Source: Metallibacterium scheffleri
GTDB taxonomy: Bacteria > Pseudomonadota > Gammaproteobacteria > Xanthomonadales > Rhodanobacteraceae
DNA: 64,000 nt
Direction of reading: 5' to 3'
Assembly (NCBI RefSeq): GCF_002077135.1
Contig: NZ_LDOS01000001.1
Span: forward strand, 384,219 to 448,218
Of this stretch, positions 45,407-53,891 are shown piece after piece; position 1 is the stretch's first letter, and each line of letters opens with the position of its first letter. Below the pieces are notes generated by a model. It worked only from the letters and a program-made list of their open reading frames with translations, ran no database searches and was not told the DNA's origin. The translations under genes were made by a program, and so were the position numbers.

Positions 45407-47772
45407 GCGCGTGGCGCCTCGCGCGGCCAGGTCAACAACGCTGCGGCCAGCAGGTTGGCGGCAATACCTAGGCTCACGGTGAGACCCAGCGCGCGCAATA
45501 CCGGCAGCGGTGCCAATGCGTAGACGCCGAAGGCCAGAAGCGTCGAGACCGCGCACAGCAACGTGGCGTGCAGCGTGCGCAGGCGTTCTTCGGCATCCGC
45601 GCCGCGCGCGCGTTCGAAGAACAGCGCGTAGTGCAGGCCCAGCCCGCCCGCCAGCAGCAGCGCCACCAGATGAAACAGGCTCAGCGCACCGACCAGCAGG
45701 CGCAGCGCCGCCAGCGTCAACAGCAACGCCAGTGCCAGCGCGGCCAGCACGCGCAACACCGCGCGCCAGCGGCGCAGGCCCAGCGTGACCACCGCGATCA
45801 GCAACAGCGCGGCGCCGGCCAGCGCGGCAAGAATGCGCTGCCGATAGCTGGCCACCCAGGACTCGGTTTCGGTTTTCAGGTCGACCAGGCGCACCAGGCC
45901 GTGCGTGGCTTGCGCGGCGTTTGCCAACGCTGCTGGATCGCGCACGCCGCCGACCAGGCCCAGCCCGAACCAGCGCCCGTGGCGCTCAATCAGCAGCGCG
46001 CGCAGCAGCCCGCCCAGCGGCGTGCGCTCGAAGGCTTGTGGCGTCAGCAACGGCAACGTGCGCGCGATTTCGATATCGCGCACGAACGGCGCAAACAAAC
46101 CCGCGCGATACGGCAGGCCGTGCAAGGCTTGATCCAGCGCCGTCTGCAATTGCACGCGATCGGGCAATCGTGCCTGGCGGGCGCGCTGCACCGCCAGCGG
46201 CGGCAGATACGTGCTTGGCAGCATCAGGGTCTCCAGCGTACCCCGCGCCAGCAGCGGCGCGAACGCCGGCGCAGCGGCCGCGCTATGGCGCAGGACCTGC
46301 TCGGCGCTGTCGCCTTCGATGACCAGCAGATAGCGCACATCGGGCGCGCCGAGTGCCTTGCGCAGAACGCCTTCACGGTGCAGCAGCGGCAGCGGTACCG
46401 GGGTCAGCGCAGCGAGATTGTTCTGCCACCACGGTCCAGGCACGAGCAGCAACACGAACACGGCGGCCAGCGCCAGCAGCGCGGCAAAGGCGCGCGCGCG
46501 CGGCAACCACGTCAGGCCGCGCGCCAGCGCCGCCAGCCAGCGTTGCGCGCCGGCATCGCGGCGCGCCACCGGCAACAGCAACGGCAGCACGAAGCGCGTG
46601 CTCAATCCCGCGGCAAGGATGCCGCTGAGCGTGAACAAGGCCAGTTGCTGCAGACCGGCCACACCCGAGGCGAAGAACGCCAGATAGGCGATCGCCGTGG
46701 ACGCCATCGCCAGCAGCAACACCGGGCCCAGCGCGCGCGCGCTGACGCGCGGATCTTCGCCGCGGCGGCGATGGCTGAGCAGGCGCAACGGGTATTCCTG
46801 CGCCACGCCGAGCAGGGTGATGCCGAATGCCAGCGTCAAGCCATGCGCGCCACCGAACACCAGCGCCAGCACCGTGGTGCCGACCAGCGCCGCGCTCAAC
46901 AGCGGCAACGCCGCCAGCAGCACCGCGCGCACGCTGCGATACGCCAGCAGCAGCAGCAGCAGCAGACCCCCGCCGGCCGCCCAGCCCAGGTGCTCGGCGG
47001 TGCTGCGCGTGAGCGCCTGCACCACCACGCCGAAGTAACCCGGGCCGCTCAGTTCCAACCGTGCCTGCGCGTGCTGCGGCAGGCTGCTGTAGCTCTGCTC
47101 GATGACGCGCACCGCGCGCGCTTGCGCATCCGGGTCGAAGCCCGCCGCGTGCGTTTCCAGCAGCAGTAGCGCGGCGTGGTCGGCATACCACACGCCATGG
47201 CGCAATGGCGGCGCGTGACGCGGCGCCCAACGCTCGGCCAGCTTCAGCGTTTCCAGCGTCGGGTCCGCTGGCAACAACGGCTTGAGCAGGCTGGATCCGG
47301 GTGAGCCGAGGTCATCCAGGCGCTGCTCGAGCTGACTGCGCAGATACGTCGCATCGAAGCGGTGCGTGTCCAGCGTCGGCGCCAGCAGATAGCGATATGG
47401 CAACAACCCCGCTGCGATTTGTTGCAGGCCGCCGCTGCCGTTTTGCACGGTGTCGAACTGGCCACTGGCCAGCAGACGCGCGCGCAACGCGCTGCTCAAC
47501 GTCGCTGCGCGCGCGGCATCGGGCGTGCGGATCGCCAGCAGCAGTGTGCGCGCGCCGGCGCCCTGGCCCAACTCGCGCAGCAGCAGATGCTGCAGTGGCG
47601 TGCGCGGCGCCGGCAGAAACGCGCGCAGATCCGAGCTGATGCGCAACTGCCATGCGCTGTAGGCACCGAGCACACCCAGCGCCAGCAGCCACAGCAGCAG
47701 CACGATGACGCCGCGCGCTGCGCGCCGTGGCGGGTCGGCCGCGTGCATCCCGCTGTTCACATGCCTGCGCAC
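45400..47772 (-). CDS. MMPL-family exporter (aryl-polyene set)
   Basis: 790 residues, about 12 transmembrane helices in two halves separated by large periplasmic loops (residues ~45-250 and ~440-620). Helix motifs of the MMPL/RND superfamily are visible: GVAQEYPLRLLSHRR after TM5-6 and a similar LGLHYALFFERARG region near the end. In aryl-polyene clusters this protein exports the lipid-linked pigment with a LolA-like carrier. Start could be ATG 47772, GTG 47760 or ATG 47748; the first overlaps the LolA gene by 16 bp. Confidence 0.88.
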   Translation of the reverse strand: MRRHVNSGMHAADPPRRAARGVIVLLLWLLALGVLGAYSAWQLRISSDLRAFLPAPRTPLQHLLLRELGQGAGARTLLLAIRTPDAARAATLSSALRARLLASGQFDTVQNGSGGLQQIAAGLLPYRYLLAPTLDTHRFDATYLRSQLEQRLDDLGSPGSSLLKPLLPADPTLETLKLAERWAPRHAPPLRHGVWYADHAALLLLETHAAGFDPDAQARAVRVIEQSYSSLPQHAQARLELSGPGYFGVVVQALTRSTAEHLGWAAGGGLLLLLLLAYRSVRAVLLAALPLLSAALVGTTVLALVFGGAHGLTLAFGITLLGVAQEYPLRLLSHRRRGEDPRVSARALGPVLLLAMASTAIAYLAFFASGVAGLQQLALFTLSGILAAGLSTRFVLPLLLPVARRDAGAQRWLAALARGLTWLPRARAFAALLALAAVFVLLLVPGPWWQNNLAALTPVPLPLLHREGVLRKALGAPDVRYLLVIEGDSAEQVLRHSAAAAPAFAPLLARGTLETLMLPSTYLPPLAVQRARQARLPDRVQLQTALDQALHGLPYRAGLFAPFVRDIEIARTLPLLTPQAFERTPLGGLLRALLIERHGRWFGLGLVGGVRDPAALANAAQATHGLVRLVDLKTETESWVASYRQRILAALAGAALLLIAVVTLGLRRWRAVLRVLAALALALLLTLAALRLLVGALSLFHLVALLLAGGLGLHYALFFERARGADAEERLRTLHATLLCAVSTLLAFGVYALAPLPVLRALGLTVSLGIAANLLAAALLTWPREAPRAC

Positions 47773-48410
47773 AACGTGGCCAGCCCCGCGGGCGTCGGCG
47801 TGGCCGGCAACCGCGCATTGCCCAGCGGGCCGAGCAGGGTGAAGGTCGTGTCGCCATCGGTTTCATCCACGCGCATGCAACGCAGGGTCTTGCCGCTGCC
47901 ATCGACGCTGACATCGCGGATGCGCCGTGCCACGGCGGCATCGCGCGGGGTCAGGTCCAGGGTCCATGCCGTTTGATTGCCATACGCGTGCAGGGTGAAG
48001 TTGCGCGCCAGCGCCGTCGCGTCACCGGATAGCAGCGCGATGAAACTGCCCAGCAGATCCTTCAGCTCCGGCGCGCGTTCCAGCGAAAATTTCTGTGGCG
48101 CATGCTGGCCGCGCTGCAGGGTGGCGGTGTCGCCGTCGATGGTGGTGATCTCGGGGTAGGGCGTGACCACGCTGCGCCGCAGGCGGCTGCCGCCCAGCCA
48201 CGCCATTTCGCCGCGCAGTACCAGCGCGCGATCGAGCATGCCGACGAAGCGTACCTCGGTGTAGGCGGTGCGCGCCGGCGCCGGACGCGCCAACGCACGC
48301 ACCAGATCCATGGCGCGCGCAGCATCGGCGTGGTTCGACTCAGCTGCCAGCGCCGGCAGCATGGCCAGCAGAAGGTACAAGCCCAGACTCAGGTGTTTGC
48401 CAGAAATCAT
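47757..48410 (-). CDS. LolA-like outer-membrane lipoprotein carrier protein
   Basis: 217 residues with a signal peptide (SLGLYLLLAMLPALAAES) and a LolA-type beta-barrel half (RTAYTEVRFVGMLDRALVLR, PYPEITTIDGDTATL, LTPRDAAVARRIRDVSVDGS). Periplasmic carrier; in aryl-polyene clusters it is presumed to shuttle the product to the outer membrane after the MMPL exporter. Its start lies 71 bp inside the upstream acyltransferase gene; the signal peptide requires this start, so the overlap appears real. Confidence 0.87.
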   Translation of the reverse strand: MISGKHLSLGLYLLLAMLPALAAESNHADAARAMDLVRALARPAPARTAYTEVRFVGMLDRALVLRGEMAWLGGSRLRRSVVTPYPEITTIDGDTATLQRGQHAPQKFSLERAPELKDLLGSFIALLSGDATALARNFTLHAYGNQTAWTLDLTPRDAAVARRIRDVSVDGSGKTLRCMRVDETDGDTTFTLLGPLGNARLPATPTPAGLATLCAGM

Positions 48411-49290
48411 AGAAGTTGAACCAGTTGTAGGGGAACTCGCGCAACTGCGCCTCGATGCGCGTGGCATAGCGTGCGCTGCAGGCCTGCAGTACCGCAGTAC
48501 GCGCGTCCGCTGTGCGCGGCAGATCGATGCGCGTGGCGAAAGCCTCGAAGCGCAGATGGTAGCGGCTGCGGCCTGCATACAGGCCGAAGCCCAACAGTAC
48601 CGGGATTTGCAGTGCCGCGGCCACGCGCCAGGGTGCCGCCGGCAGCGCGGCGCTAGCGCCCAGCATGGGCACGCGGCAGATGGCCTCGCCGTGACGTGCA
48701 CGATCGCCCAGCAGCGCCAGCAGCGCGCCGTGCTGCGCGGCCTCACTCAATGCCAGCATCACGGTGACGCCGCCTTGCGCAGCATCGATCACCTGCGCGC
48801 GTAACGCGGGCGCCAGCGCCTCCAGCAGCATGTTCAGCGCCGGGGTCTGCTGTCGATCCAGTACCAGACGCAGATCCAGATCGGGACGCCGCGCGGCCAG
48901 CGCACGCAGCGCCTCGAAGCTGCCGACATGCGCGCCGACCAGCAACGCGCCACGGCCCCCGGCCATGGCCTGCTCGAGCGCATCCAGACCGCTGATTTCG
49001 ACATCGAAGCCCTGCACGCCGCGCGCCAGAAAAAACACGCGGTCCAGCGTAGTCGCGGCAAATGCGTGGAAGTGACGCAGCACTTCGCGCGTGCGTGCCG
49101 GGCGGCACAACACGCGTGTCAGATAGTCGCGCGAAGCACGGCGCTCGCTGCCGCGACGCAAGAAAAAATACAGCGTGATCGGAACCAGCAGCCATCGCGC
49201 TGGCGTGCGCCCCAGGCGCAAGCCGATGAAACGGATCAGCCACAGCGCGAACCAACCACCGCCCTCGCGCCGGCCCTGCCAGCCGCTCAT
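48340..49290 (-). CDS. LpxL/HtrB-like lysophospholipid acyltransferase (aryl-polyene set)
   Basis: 316 residues. Membrane-associated acyltransferase with the HX4E motif HVGSFEALRALAAR, LDRQQTPALNMLLEALAP and a C-terminal EAQLREFPYNWFNFYDFW, all typical of the LPLAT family found in pigment clusters. It probably links the aryl polyene to its lipid anchor. It starts within the stop of the ApeI-like gene (ATGA at 49287) and overlaps the LolA gene by 71 bp. Confidence 0.87.
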   Translation of the reverse strand: MSGWQGRREGGGWFALWLIRFIGLRLGRTPARWLLVPITLYFFLRRGSERRASRDYLTRVLCRPARTREVLRHFHAFAATTLDRVFFLARGVQGFDVEISGLDALEQAMAGGRGALLVGAHVGSFEALRALAARRPDLDLRLVLDRQQTPALNMLLEALAPALRAQVIDAAQGGVTVMLALSEAAQHGALLALLGDRARHGEAICRVPMLGASAALPAAPWRVAAALQIPVLLGFGLYAGRSRYHLRFEAFATRIDLPRTADARTAVLQACSARYATRIEAQLREFPYNWFNFYDFWQTPESGLVPSAGHAAGAGS

Positions 49291-49589
49291 GCCGGCGCCA
49301 CCCGCACGCGGCCGCACGCGATCAGCGTGTCGGCGCGAATGATGTGGAAACGCCACTGCGCCGCGTCGATGGCCACGATCTCCAACGCGGCATGCTCTCC
49401 TGGCAGCAGCGGCGCGAGGAACTTCGCCTCGGACAAACCAAGCATGCGCTGCCCACGGGTTTCCAGCAGCCCCGCCAGCGCGTCCAGCAGCAACACCGCC
49501 GGCACCAGCGGCCGCCCGGGGAAGTGCCCGGCCAGACACGCATGGGTCGGAGCGACGCACAGCGTACTGCGCAGAACCTGTGCGCTCAT
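49287..49589 (-). CDS. Hotdog dehydratase (ApeI-like)
   Basis: 100 residues. Single hotdog domain with HFPGRPLVPAVLLLDALAGL, the FabA/FabZ-type active-site region, and EAKFLAPLLPGE. Related to the small ApeI dehydratases, which partner the ApeP type during polyene synthesis. Overlaps the COG4648 gene stop and the acyltransferase start by 4 bp each (ATGA). Confidence 0.85.
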   Translation of the reverse strand: MSAQVLRSTLCVAPTHACLAGHFPGRPLVPAVLLLDALAGLLETRGQRMLGLSEAKFLAPLLPGEHAALEIVAIDAAQWRFHIIRADTLIACGRVRVAPA

Positions 49590-50266
49590 GGCGCGCGCAA
49601 CTCGCGCCAATGACCAAGCAGCGCACGCGCGAAACGCAGCGGATGTGGCGGCGGCGCCTCGGGCAGCAAGCGACGCCGCAGCGCCAGCTCCAGCACCAGC
49701 GCGGCTACCGGTACCGCGTAAGCCCAGCCGTTGACCCAGGCATTCCAGACACGCGCCGGCAGTGGCCACGGCGATAGCACACCGAGCAATGCCAGCCAAC
49801 CCTGCGGCACGCGCAGTGCGGCCAGCACCGCCGCAACCAGACTCAGCGCCAGCAGCAGCAGCGCCCACAGCGCGGTCAGCCGATGCGTGTAGCGGCGCAC
49901 GGCAGGTAGCGCGGCTTGCTCGCTGCCATCGCTCAAACGCACGAAGTGCGTGATCAGCGCCTCGTGCCCGGGACGCAACGTACGCGCGAACATCCACGCC
50001 AGCAGCAGCGGCAGCAGTACCGAGGGCAGACTCAACAACAGCGCCGTGGCCGCGCTGCGCACCAGCAGCGCCAGCAACAGCAGCCAAGCCAGCAACAGCA
50101 GCGCGGCGCGCAGCCGCGTGCGTGCGGCGCCTAGCGCAGGCAGCAGGATCAGCGCGCCCAGCGCGCCCAGCGCCAACGCCGCGATGCAAGCCGAACCGGT
50201 CTCTCCGGCATCGTGCGCAGCCAGCACCCAGACCACGAAAAGCAGCGCGCCGAATGCGCGGGACAT
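49586..50266 (-). CDS. COG4648-type membrane protein (aryl-polyene set)
   Basis: 226 residues, six or seven hydrophobic helices. The loop HFVRLSDGSEQAALPAVRRYTHRLTALW is typical of COG4648 proteins found only in aryl-polyene-like clusters; function unknown but required in related clusters. It starts 73 bp after the ACP gene and ends ATGA-coupled to the small dehydratase. Confidence 0.82.
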   Translation of the reverse strand: MSRAFGALLFVVWVLAAHDAGETGSACIAALALGALGALILLPALGAARTRLRAALLLLAWLLLLALLVRSAATALLLSLPSVLLPLLLAWMFARTLRPGHEALITHFVRLSDGSEQAALPAVRRYTHRLTALWALLLLALSLVAAVLAALRVPQGWLALLGVLSPWPLPARVWNAWVNGWAYAVPVAALVLELALRRRLLPEAPPPHPLRFARALLGHWRELRAP

Positions 50267-50338
50267 GTGTTCAGAACCCGCGCGCCAATCCGCTGCCGTG
50301 TATGCCAGGACACAGCCACGGCAGGCAAGAAGATCGGT

Positions 50339-50626
50339 TCACGGGTTCTCGACCACGCTGGCACGGCGCTCGCGCTCGATGTGCTGGGCCAGCGCGCGCA
50401 GGTTGGCGAAGATGTTCCTGTTGTCGGCGTGATCCGCGCGCAGGTGGATGCCGTAATGGCGCGACACCGCCAGCGCGATCTCCAGTGCATCAATCGAATC
50501 CAGTCCCAGGCTGCCGCCAAACAGGGGCGCCTCGGGGTCCAGATCCGCGGCGCGCAGATGCTCCAGATTGAGGCTGCTGACAATCAGCTCGGCCAGTTCC
50601 ATTTCGGCGGGGCATTGCTTGGGCAT
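50339..50626 (-). CDS. Acyl carrier protein (aryl-polyene set)
   Basis: 95 residues from MPKQCPAEME. A phosphopantetheine attachment serine S44 lies in GLDSIDALEIAL, with preceding LDPEAPLFGGSLG, the form of ACP used in aryl-polyene clusters. It carries the growing chain. First gene of the minus-strand set, divergent from the chorismatase gene with 94 bp between them. Aryl-polyene clusters often have two ACPs; only one is present here. Confidence 0.9.
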   Translation of the reverse strand: MPKQCPAEMELAELIVSSLNLEHLRAADLDPEAPLFGGSLGLDSIDALEIALAVSRHYGIHLRADHADNRNIFANLRALAQHIERERRASVVENP

Positions 50627-50720
50627 CGAACGTGGGCGCGACAGGCAAAGACCGCAGGCGCGGTGACCGCTCATTGTAACATTACGCGCTCGACCGCCCC
50701 CGGATTCGCTGTCCACGCCG

Positions 50721-51710
50721 ATGCGCCAGTTTTCGTCCCAGCCCGATCCCATCGCCCCCCTGGACATCGGTTTGAACGCCGCCGCCGCGCCACTGGCGCC
50801 CGGCACGCTGGCACGTCTGGATTTTGGCGGCGTCCCCAGCCACGGCGCTGCGGCGCATTCGAACACGGGCGCATTGCGCCTGCGGCTGCCCCTGGTGCCG
50901 CTGATGGATGCCGCGATGCACGAGATCTGGCATGTGCAGGCCGCGGTGTCGAACGGACAGTGCGATGCGATTCACTGGGCGCGCGGCGGCGGCTGGCTGG
51001 TGGCCGCGCTGGAGCTGGACGAAAGCGCACATGGCGGCATCGAAGCCGCCACCGCCCGTGCGTATGCCGCGCTGCGCGCCTTCCAGGCGCTGCAGCCGGA
51101 ACGTCATGTCCTGCGCGTCTGGAATTACCTGGCCGACATCAATGCCGGTGCCGGCGACGGCGAGCGCTACAAGCTTTTTTGCGCGGGCCGCAGCCGGGGT
51201 CTGGGCAATGGCTTCGTCGGCGCTTATCCGGCCGCCACCGCGATCGGCCACCGCGATCCGATGCGCGGCCTGATCGTGTACTGGCTGGCCTGTGCGCAGC
51301 CCGGCATGCGCGTGGAGAACCCGCGCCAGCTTTCCGCATGGCGCTATCCGCGCCAGTACGGCCCGGCCGCGCCCGGCTTCGCGCGCGGCATGCGCCTGCC
51401 CGCTGGCACATTGGCGATCTCGGGTACCGCCAGCATCGTCGGCCACGCCTCGCTGCACATCGGCGACTTCGACGCGCAATTGCAGGAAAGCCTGGCCAAC
51501 ATCGAGGCGCTGCTGGCCGCGGCCGACATGCCGGCAGGCTTCGATGCGCACGCGCCACTGAAGGTGTATTTGCGCCGCGCGCAGGATCTGCCCGCCCTGC
51601 GCGCCGCGCTGGCACGGCGGTTGCCGCCGACCACGCCACTGCAAATCATGCTGGGCGATGTGTGCCGCGCCGAATTGCTGGTGGAGATCGACGGCTGGCG
51701 CATGCCGTGA
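50721..51710 (+). CDS. xanB2: FkbO/Hyg5-type chorismatase (XanB2-like)
   Basis: 329 residues. RVWNYLADINAGAGDGERYK and FCAGRSRGL are signature stretches of the FkbO/Hyg5 chorismatases. In Xanthomonas XanB2 splits chorismate into pyruvate and 3- or 4-hydroxybenzoate, feeding xanthomonadin (3-HBA) and ubiquinone (4-HBA). Adjacent divergent aryl-polyene genes support the xanthomonadin role and ubiJ/ubiB elsewhere in the window support ubiquinone. It could instead make only one isomer; this is not decided by the sequence. Confidence 0.9.
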   Translation: MRQFSSQPDPIAPLDIGLNAAAAPLAPGTLARLDFGGVPSHGAAAHSNTGALRLRLPLVPLMDAAMHEIWHVQAAVSNGQCDAIHWARGGGWLVAALELDESAHGGIEAATARAYAALRAFQALQPERHVLRVWNYLADINAGAGDGERYKLFCAGRSRGLGNGFVGAYPAATAIGHRDPMRGLIVYWLACAQPGMRVENPRQLSAWRYPRQYGPAAPGFARGMRLPAGTLAISGTASIVGHASLHIGDFDAQLQESLANIEALLAAADMPAGFDAHAPLKVYLRRAQDLPALRAALARRLPPTTPLQIMLGDVCRAELLVEIDGWRMP

Positions 51711-51731
51711 GCGGGGCTTGAAGCGCGGCGA

Positions 51732-52205
51732 TCAGTCCAGCGCCTTGGCGTAGCGCAATGCGTCGGCGCCGTCTTCGTAATAGCCACGGTGCACACCGCC
51801 ACGCGCATAGCCGCGGGTTTCGTACAAACGCTGCGCGGCGCGATTGCTGCTGCGCACTTCCAGACGCATGCCACGACAGCGGCGCTGGCGCGCGGCCTGC
51901 TCGGCGGCACGCAGCAGCGCGGCACCGACGCCGCGCCCACGCGCTTCCGGCGCGCTGGCCAGTGAATACAGGCGCGCGTTGCGGCTGCCGCGACGAAAGA
52001 ACACCACTACCGATCCCAGCAGCGTACCGGTCTGCGTGGCCACCAGCACCAGCGCGCTATCACTGTCGATATGCCGGCGGTACTGCGCGCGGCTGATCAG
52101 ATCGGAACGGAACACGCGCGTCTCCAGCGCCAGCAGCGCGTCGAGATCAACGGCGTCGGCGCGGCGGACGTGGACTCGGCCGGGAGGTTCGGGATCGCGG
52201 GGCAT
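51732..52205 (-). CDS. GNAT acetyltransferase (RimI-like)
   Basis: 157 residues from MPRDPEPPGRVHV. GNAT domain with the acetyl-CoA motif LASAPEARGRGVGAALL and the C-terminal RSSNRAAQRLYETRGY. It transfers acetyl groups to an amine; RimI-type members act on protein N-termini. Divergent from the RLAN-RimK ATP-grasp gene 173 bp away; in other bacteria an acetyltransferase and such an ATP-grasp protein co-occur, suggesting a joint peptide- or metabolite-modification pathway. The substrate is unknown. Confidence 0.88.
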   Translation of the reverse strand: MPRDPEPPGRVHVRRADAVDLDALLALETRVFRSDLISRAQYRRHIDSDSALVLVATQTGTLLGSVVVFFRRGSRNARLYSLASAPEARGRGVGAALLRAAEQAARQRRCRGMRLEVRSSNRAAQRLYETRGYARGGVHRGYYEDGADALRYAKALD

Positions 52206-52378
52206 CTGCACGGCGCGCACGGTAGTGACATGGCGCCGCCGCTGCAAGCTTTTTTGCTGACCCGGTCGCAACCACGCCGCGCGCGGGTCTTGCGCGCGCG
52301 CAGCGCTGTGCCACACTCGCGCCGCCCGCGCGCTGGAAAACGCCCCCACGCGGTTATGCAGCACACGCGCGAGGAGTC

Positions 52379-53860
52379 ATGGCCCGGCTGGTCATCGTTG
52401 TCGAAAAAAACACGGATTGGGGCTCGTACTACCCTTCCGACAATGTCGTTTCCGCCACTGACTACCTGCGCGAGCCGGTGGGTGGCGACGAGCGTACCCA
52501 CGTCATCAATCTGTGCCGCAGCTACAAATACCTCGGCACCGGCTATTACGTGTCCCTGCTGGGCGAGGCGCGCGGCCACCGCGTGATCCCCTCGGTGCGC
52601 ACCATCAATGATCTGCGCCGGCGCTCGTTGTACGGATTGGATGTGGAGGACCTCAACCAGAAGCTGGCCAATTTCCTGCCTGCCGGAGGCCGCGACACCA
52701 CCGACTTCGGCATCCTCGTGTACTTCGGCGAGACGTCGTACCCGCAATTGCGCGACCTGGCACGCGGCGTGTTCGAGTCGTTCCCGGCACCGCTGCTGCG
52801 CATCGAGTTCGAGCGCGAACGCATGTGGCGCATCAGCGCGATCAAGCCGATCGGCCTGCACACGCTGGATGACGCCCAGGAGGATGCGTTCGCGCAAACG
52901 CTCGACAGCTTCGCGCGCAAGTTGTGGCGCAAGCCGCGCGCGCGGCGCCTGTATCGCTATGACATCGCCATGCTGGTCGATCCCAACGAAGTCATGCCGC
53001 CATCCAACAAGAAGGCGCTCAAAAGCTTCATCGCCGCCGGCAAGGAACTGGGCATCGAGGTCGATCCGATCGGCAAGGGTGATTACACGCGCCTCGCCGA
53101 GTACGACGGCCTGTTCATCCGCGAAACCACGGCGCTTGATCACCATACCTACCGTTTCGCGCACAAGGCCGAGCGCGAGGGCATGGTGGTGATCGACGAC
53201 CCCACCTCGATCCTGCGCTGCACCAACAAGATCTATCTGCACGATCTGCTGCGCTCGAAAAAGCTGGCCACGCCGCGCACCGAAATCCTCTATCGCGACG
53301 ATCCCAAACAGTTGCGCGACCTGTCCGAGCGCCTCGGCTTTCCGATGGTGCTGAAGATCCCCGATGGCTCGTTCTCGCGTGGCGTGGTCAAGGTCGAGGA
53401 AAGCTCGGCGCTGGACAAAGCCGCGGCGGAGCTGTTCCAGCACACCGCGCTGGTGATCGCACAGGAGTTTCTCTACACCGAGTTCGACTGGCGCATCGGC
53501 GTGCTCAACCACGAGACGCTGTACGCCTGCCAGTATTCGATGGCGCGCGGCCACTGGCAGATCTACAACCACGGCGCCAAGGGCACCGCCAAGAGCGGCG
53601 GCTTCAAGACCCTGCCGGTGCGCGAGGCGCCGCCGGAGGTGATCAAGCTGGCGTTGCGCGCCACGCAGCCGATCGGCGACGGCTTCTATGGCGTCGACAT
53701 CAAGCAGACGCCCGAGCGCACCGTGGTGATCGAAGTCAACGACAACCCCTCGGTCGATGCCGGCGTCGAGGACGCCTACCTCGGCGAGGATCTGTACCTG
53801 CGCGTGATGCAGGAATTCCTGCGCCGCCTGGAACGTAAACGGCTGGGCATCGTGGGATGA
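52379..53860 (+). CDS. RimK-like ATP-grasp ligase with N-terminal RLAN domain
   Basis: 493 residues. Residues ~1-150 form the RimK-like ATP-grasp N-terminal domain (RLAN: VVEKNTDWGSYYPSDNVVSA, CRSYKYLGTGYYVSLLGEAR); residues ~195-485 are the ATP-grasp fold (CTNKIYLHDLL, FPMVLKIPDGSFSRGV, EFDWRIGVLN, VIEVNDNPSVDAGVED with Mg-binding E and N). RimK-type enzymes join amino acids to carboxylates; RLAN-bearing ones are uncharacterised. Neighbour of a GNAT gene. Confidence 0.9.
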   Translation: MARLVIVVEKNTDWGSYYPSDNVVSATDYLREPVGGDERTHVINLCRSYKYLGTGYYVSLLGEARGHRVIPSVRTINDLRRRSLYGLDVEDLNQKLANFLPAGGRDTTDFGILVYFGETSYPQLRDLARGVFESFPAPLLRIEFERERMWRISAIKPIGLHTLDDAQEDAFAQTLDSFARKLWRKPRARRLYRYDIAMLVDPNEVMPPSNKKALKSFIAAGKELGIEVDPIGKGDYTRLAEYDGLFIRETTALDHHTYRFAHKAEREGMVVIDDPTSILRCTNKIYLHDLLRSKKLATPRTEILYRDDPKQLRDLSERLGFPMVLKIPDGSFSRGVVKVEESSALDKAAAELFQHTALVIAQEFLYTEFDWRIGVLNHETLYACQYSMARGHWQIYNHGAKGTAKSGGFKTLPVREAPPEVIKLALRATQPIGDGFYGVDIKQTPERTVVIEVNDNPSVDAGVEDAYLGEDLYLRVMQEFLRRLERKRLGIVG

Positions 53861-53891
53861 GCAGCCGCAACGCGTGTCCCGTGTCCAGGTT

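Noticed and set aside
45568-47169. Plus-strand frame of 533 codons, extremely Gln/Arg-rich
   Set aside because: Antisense to the MMPL exporter; composition results from codon-position GC bias.
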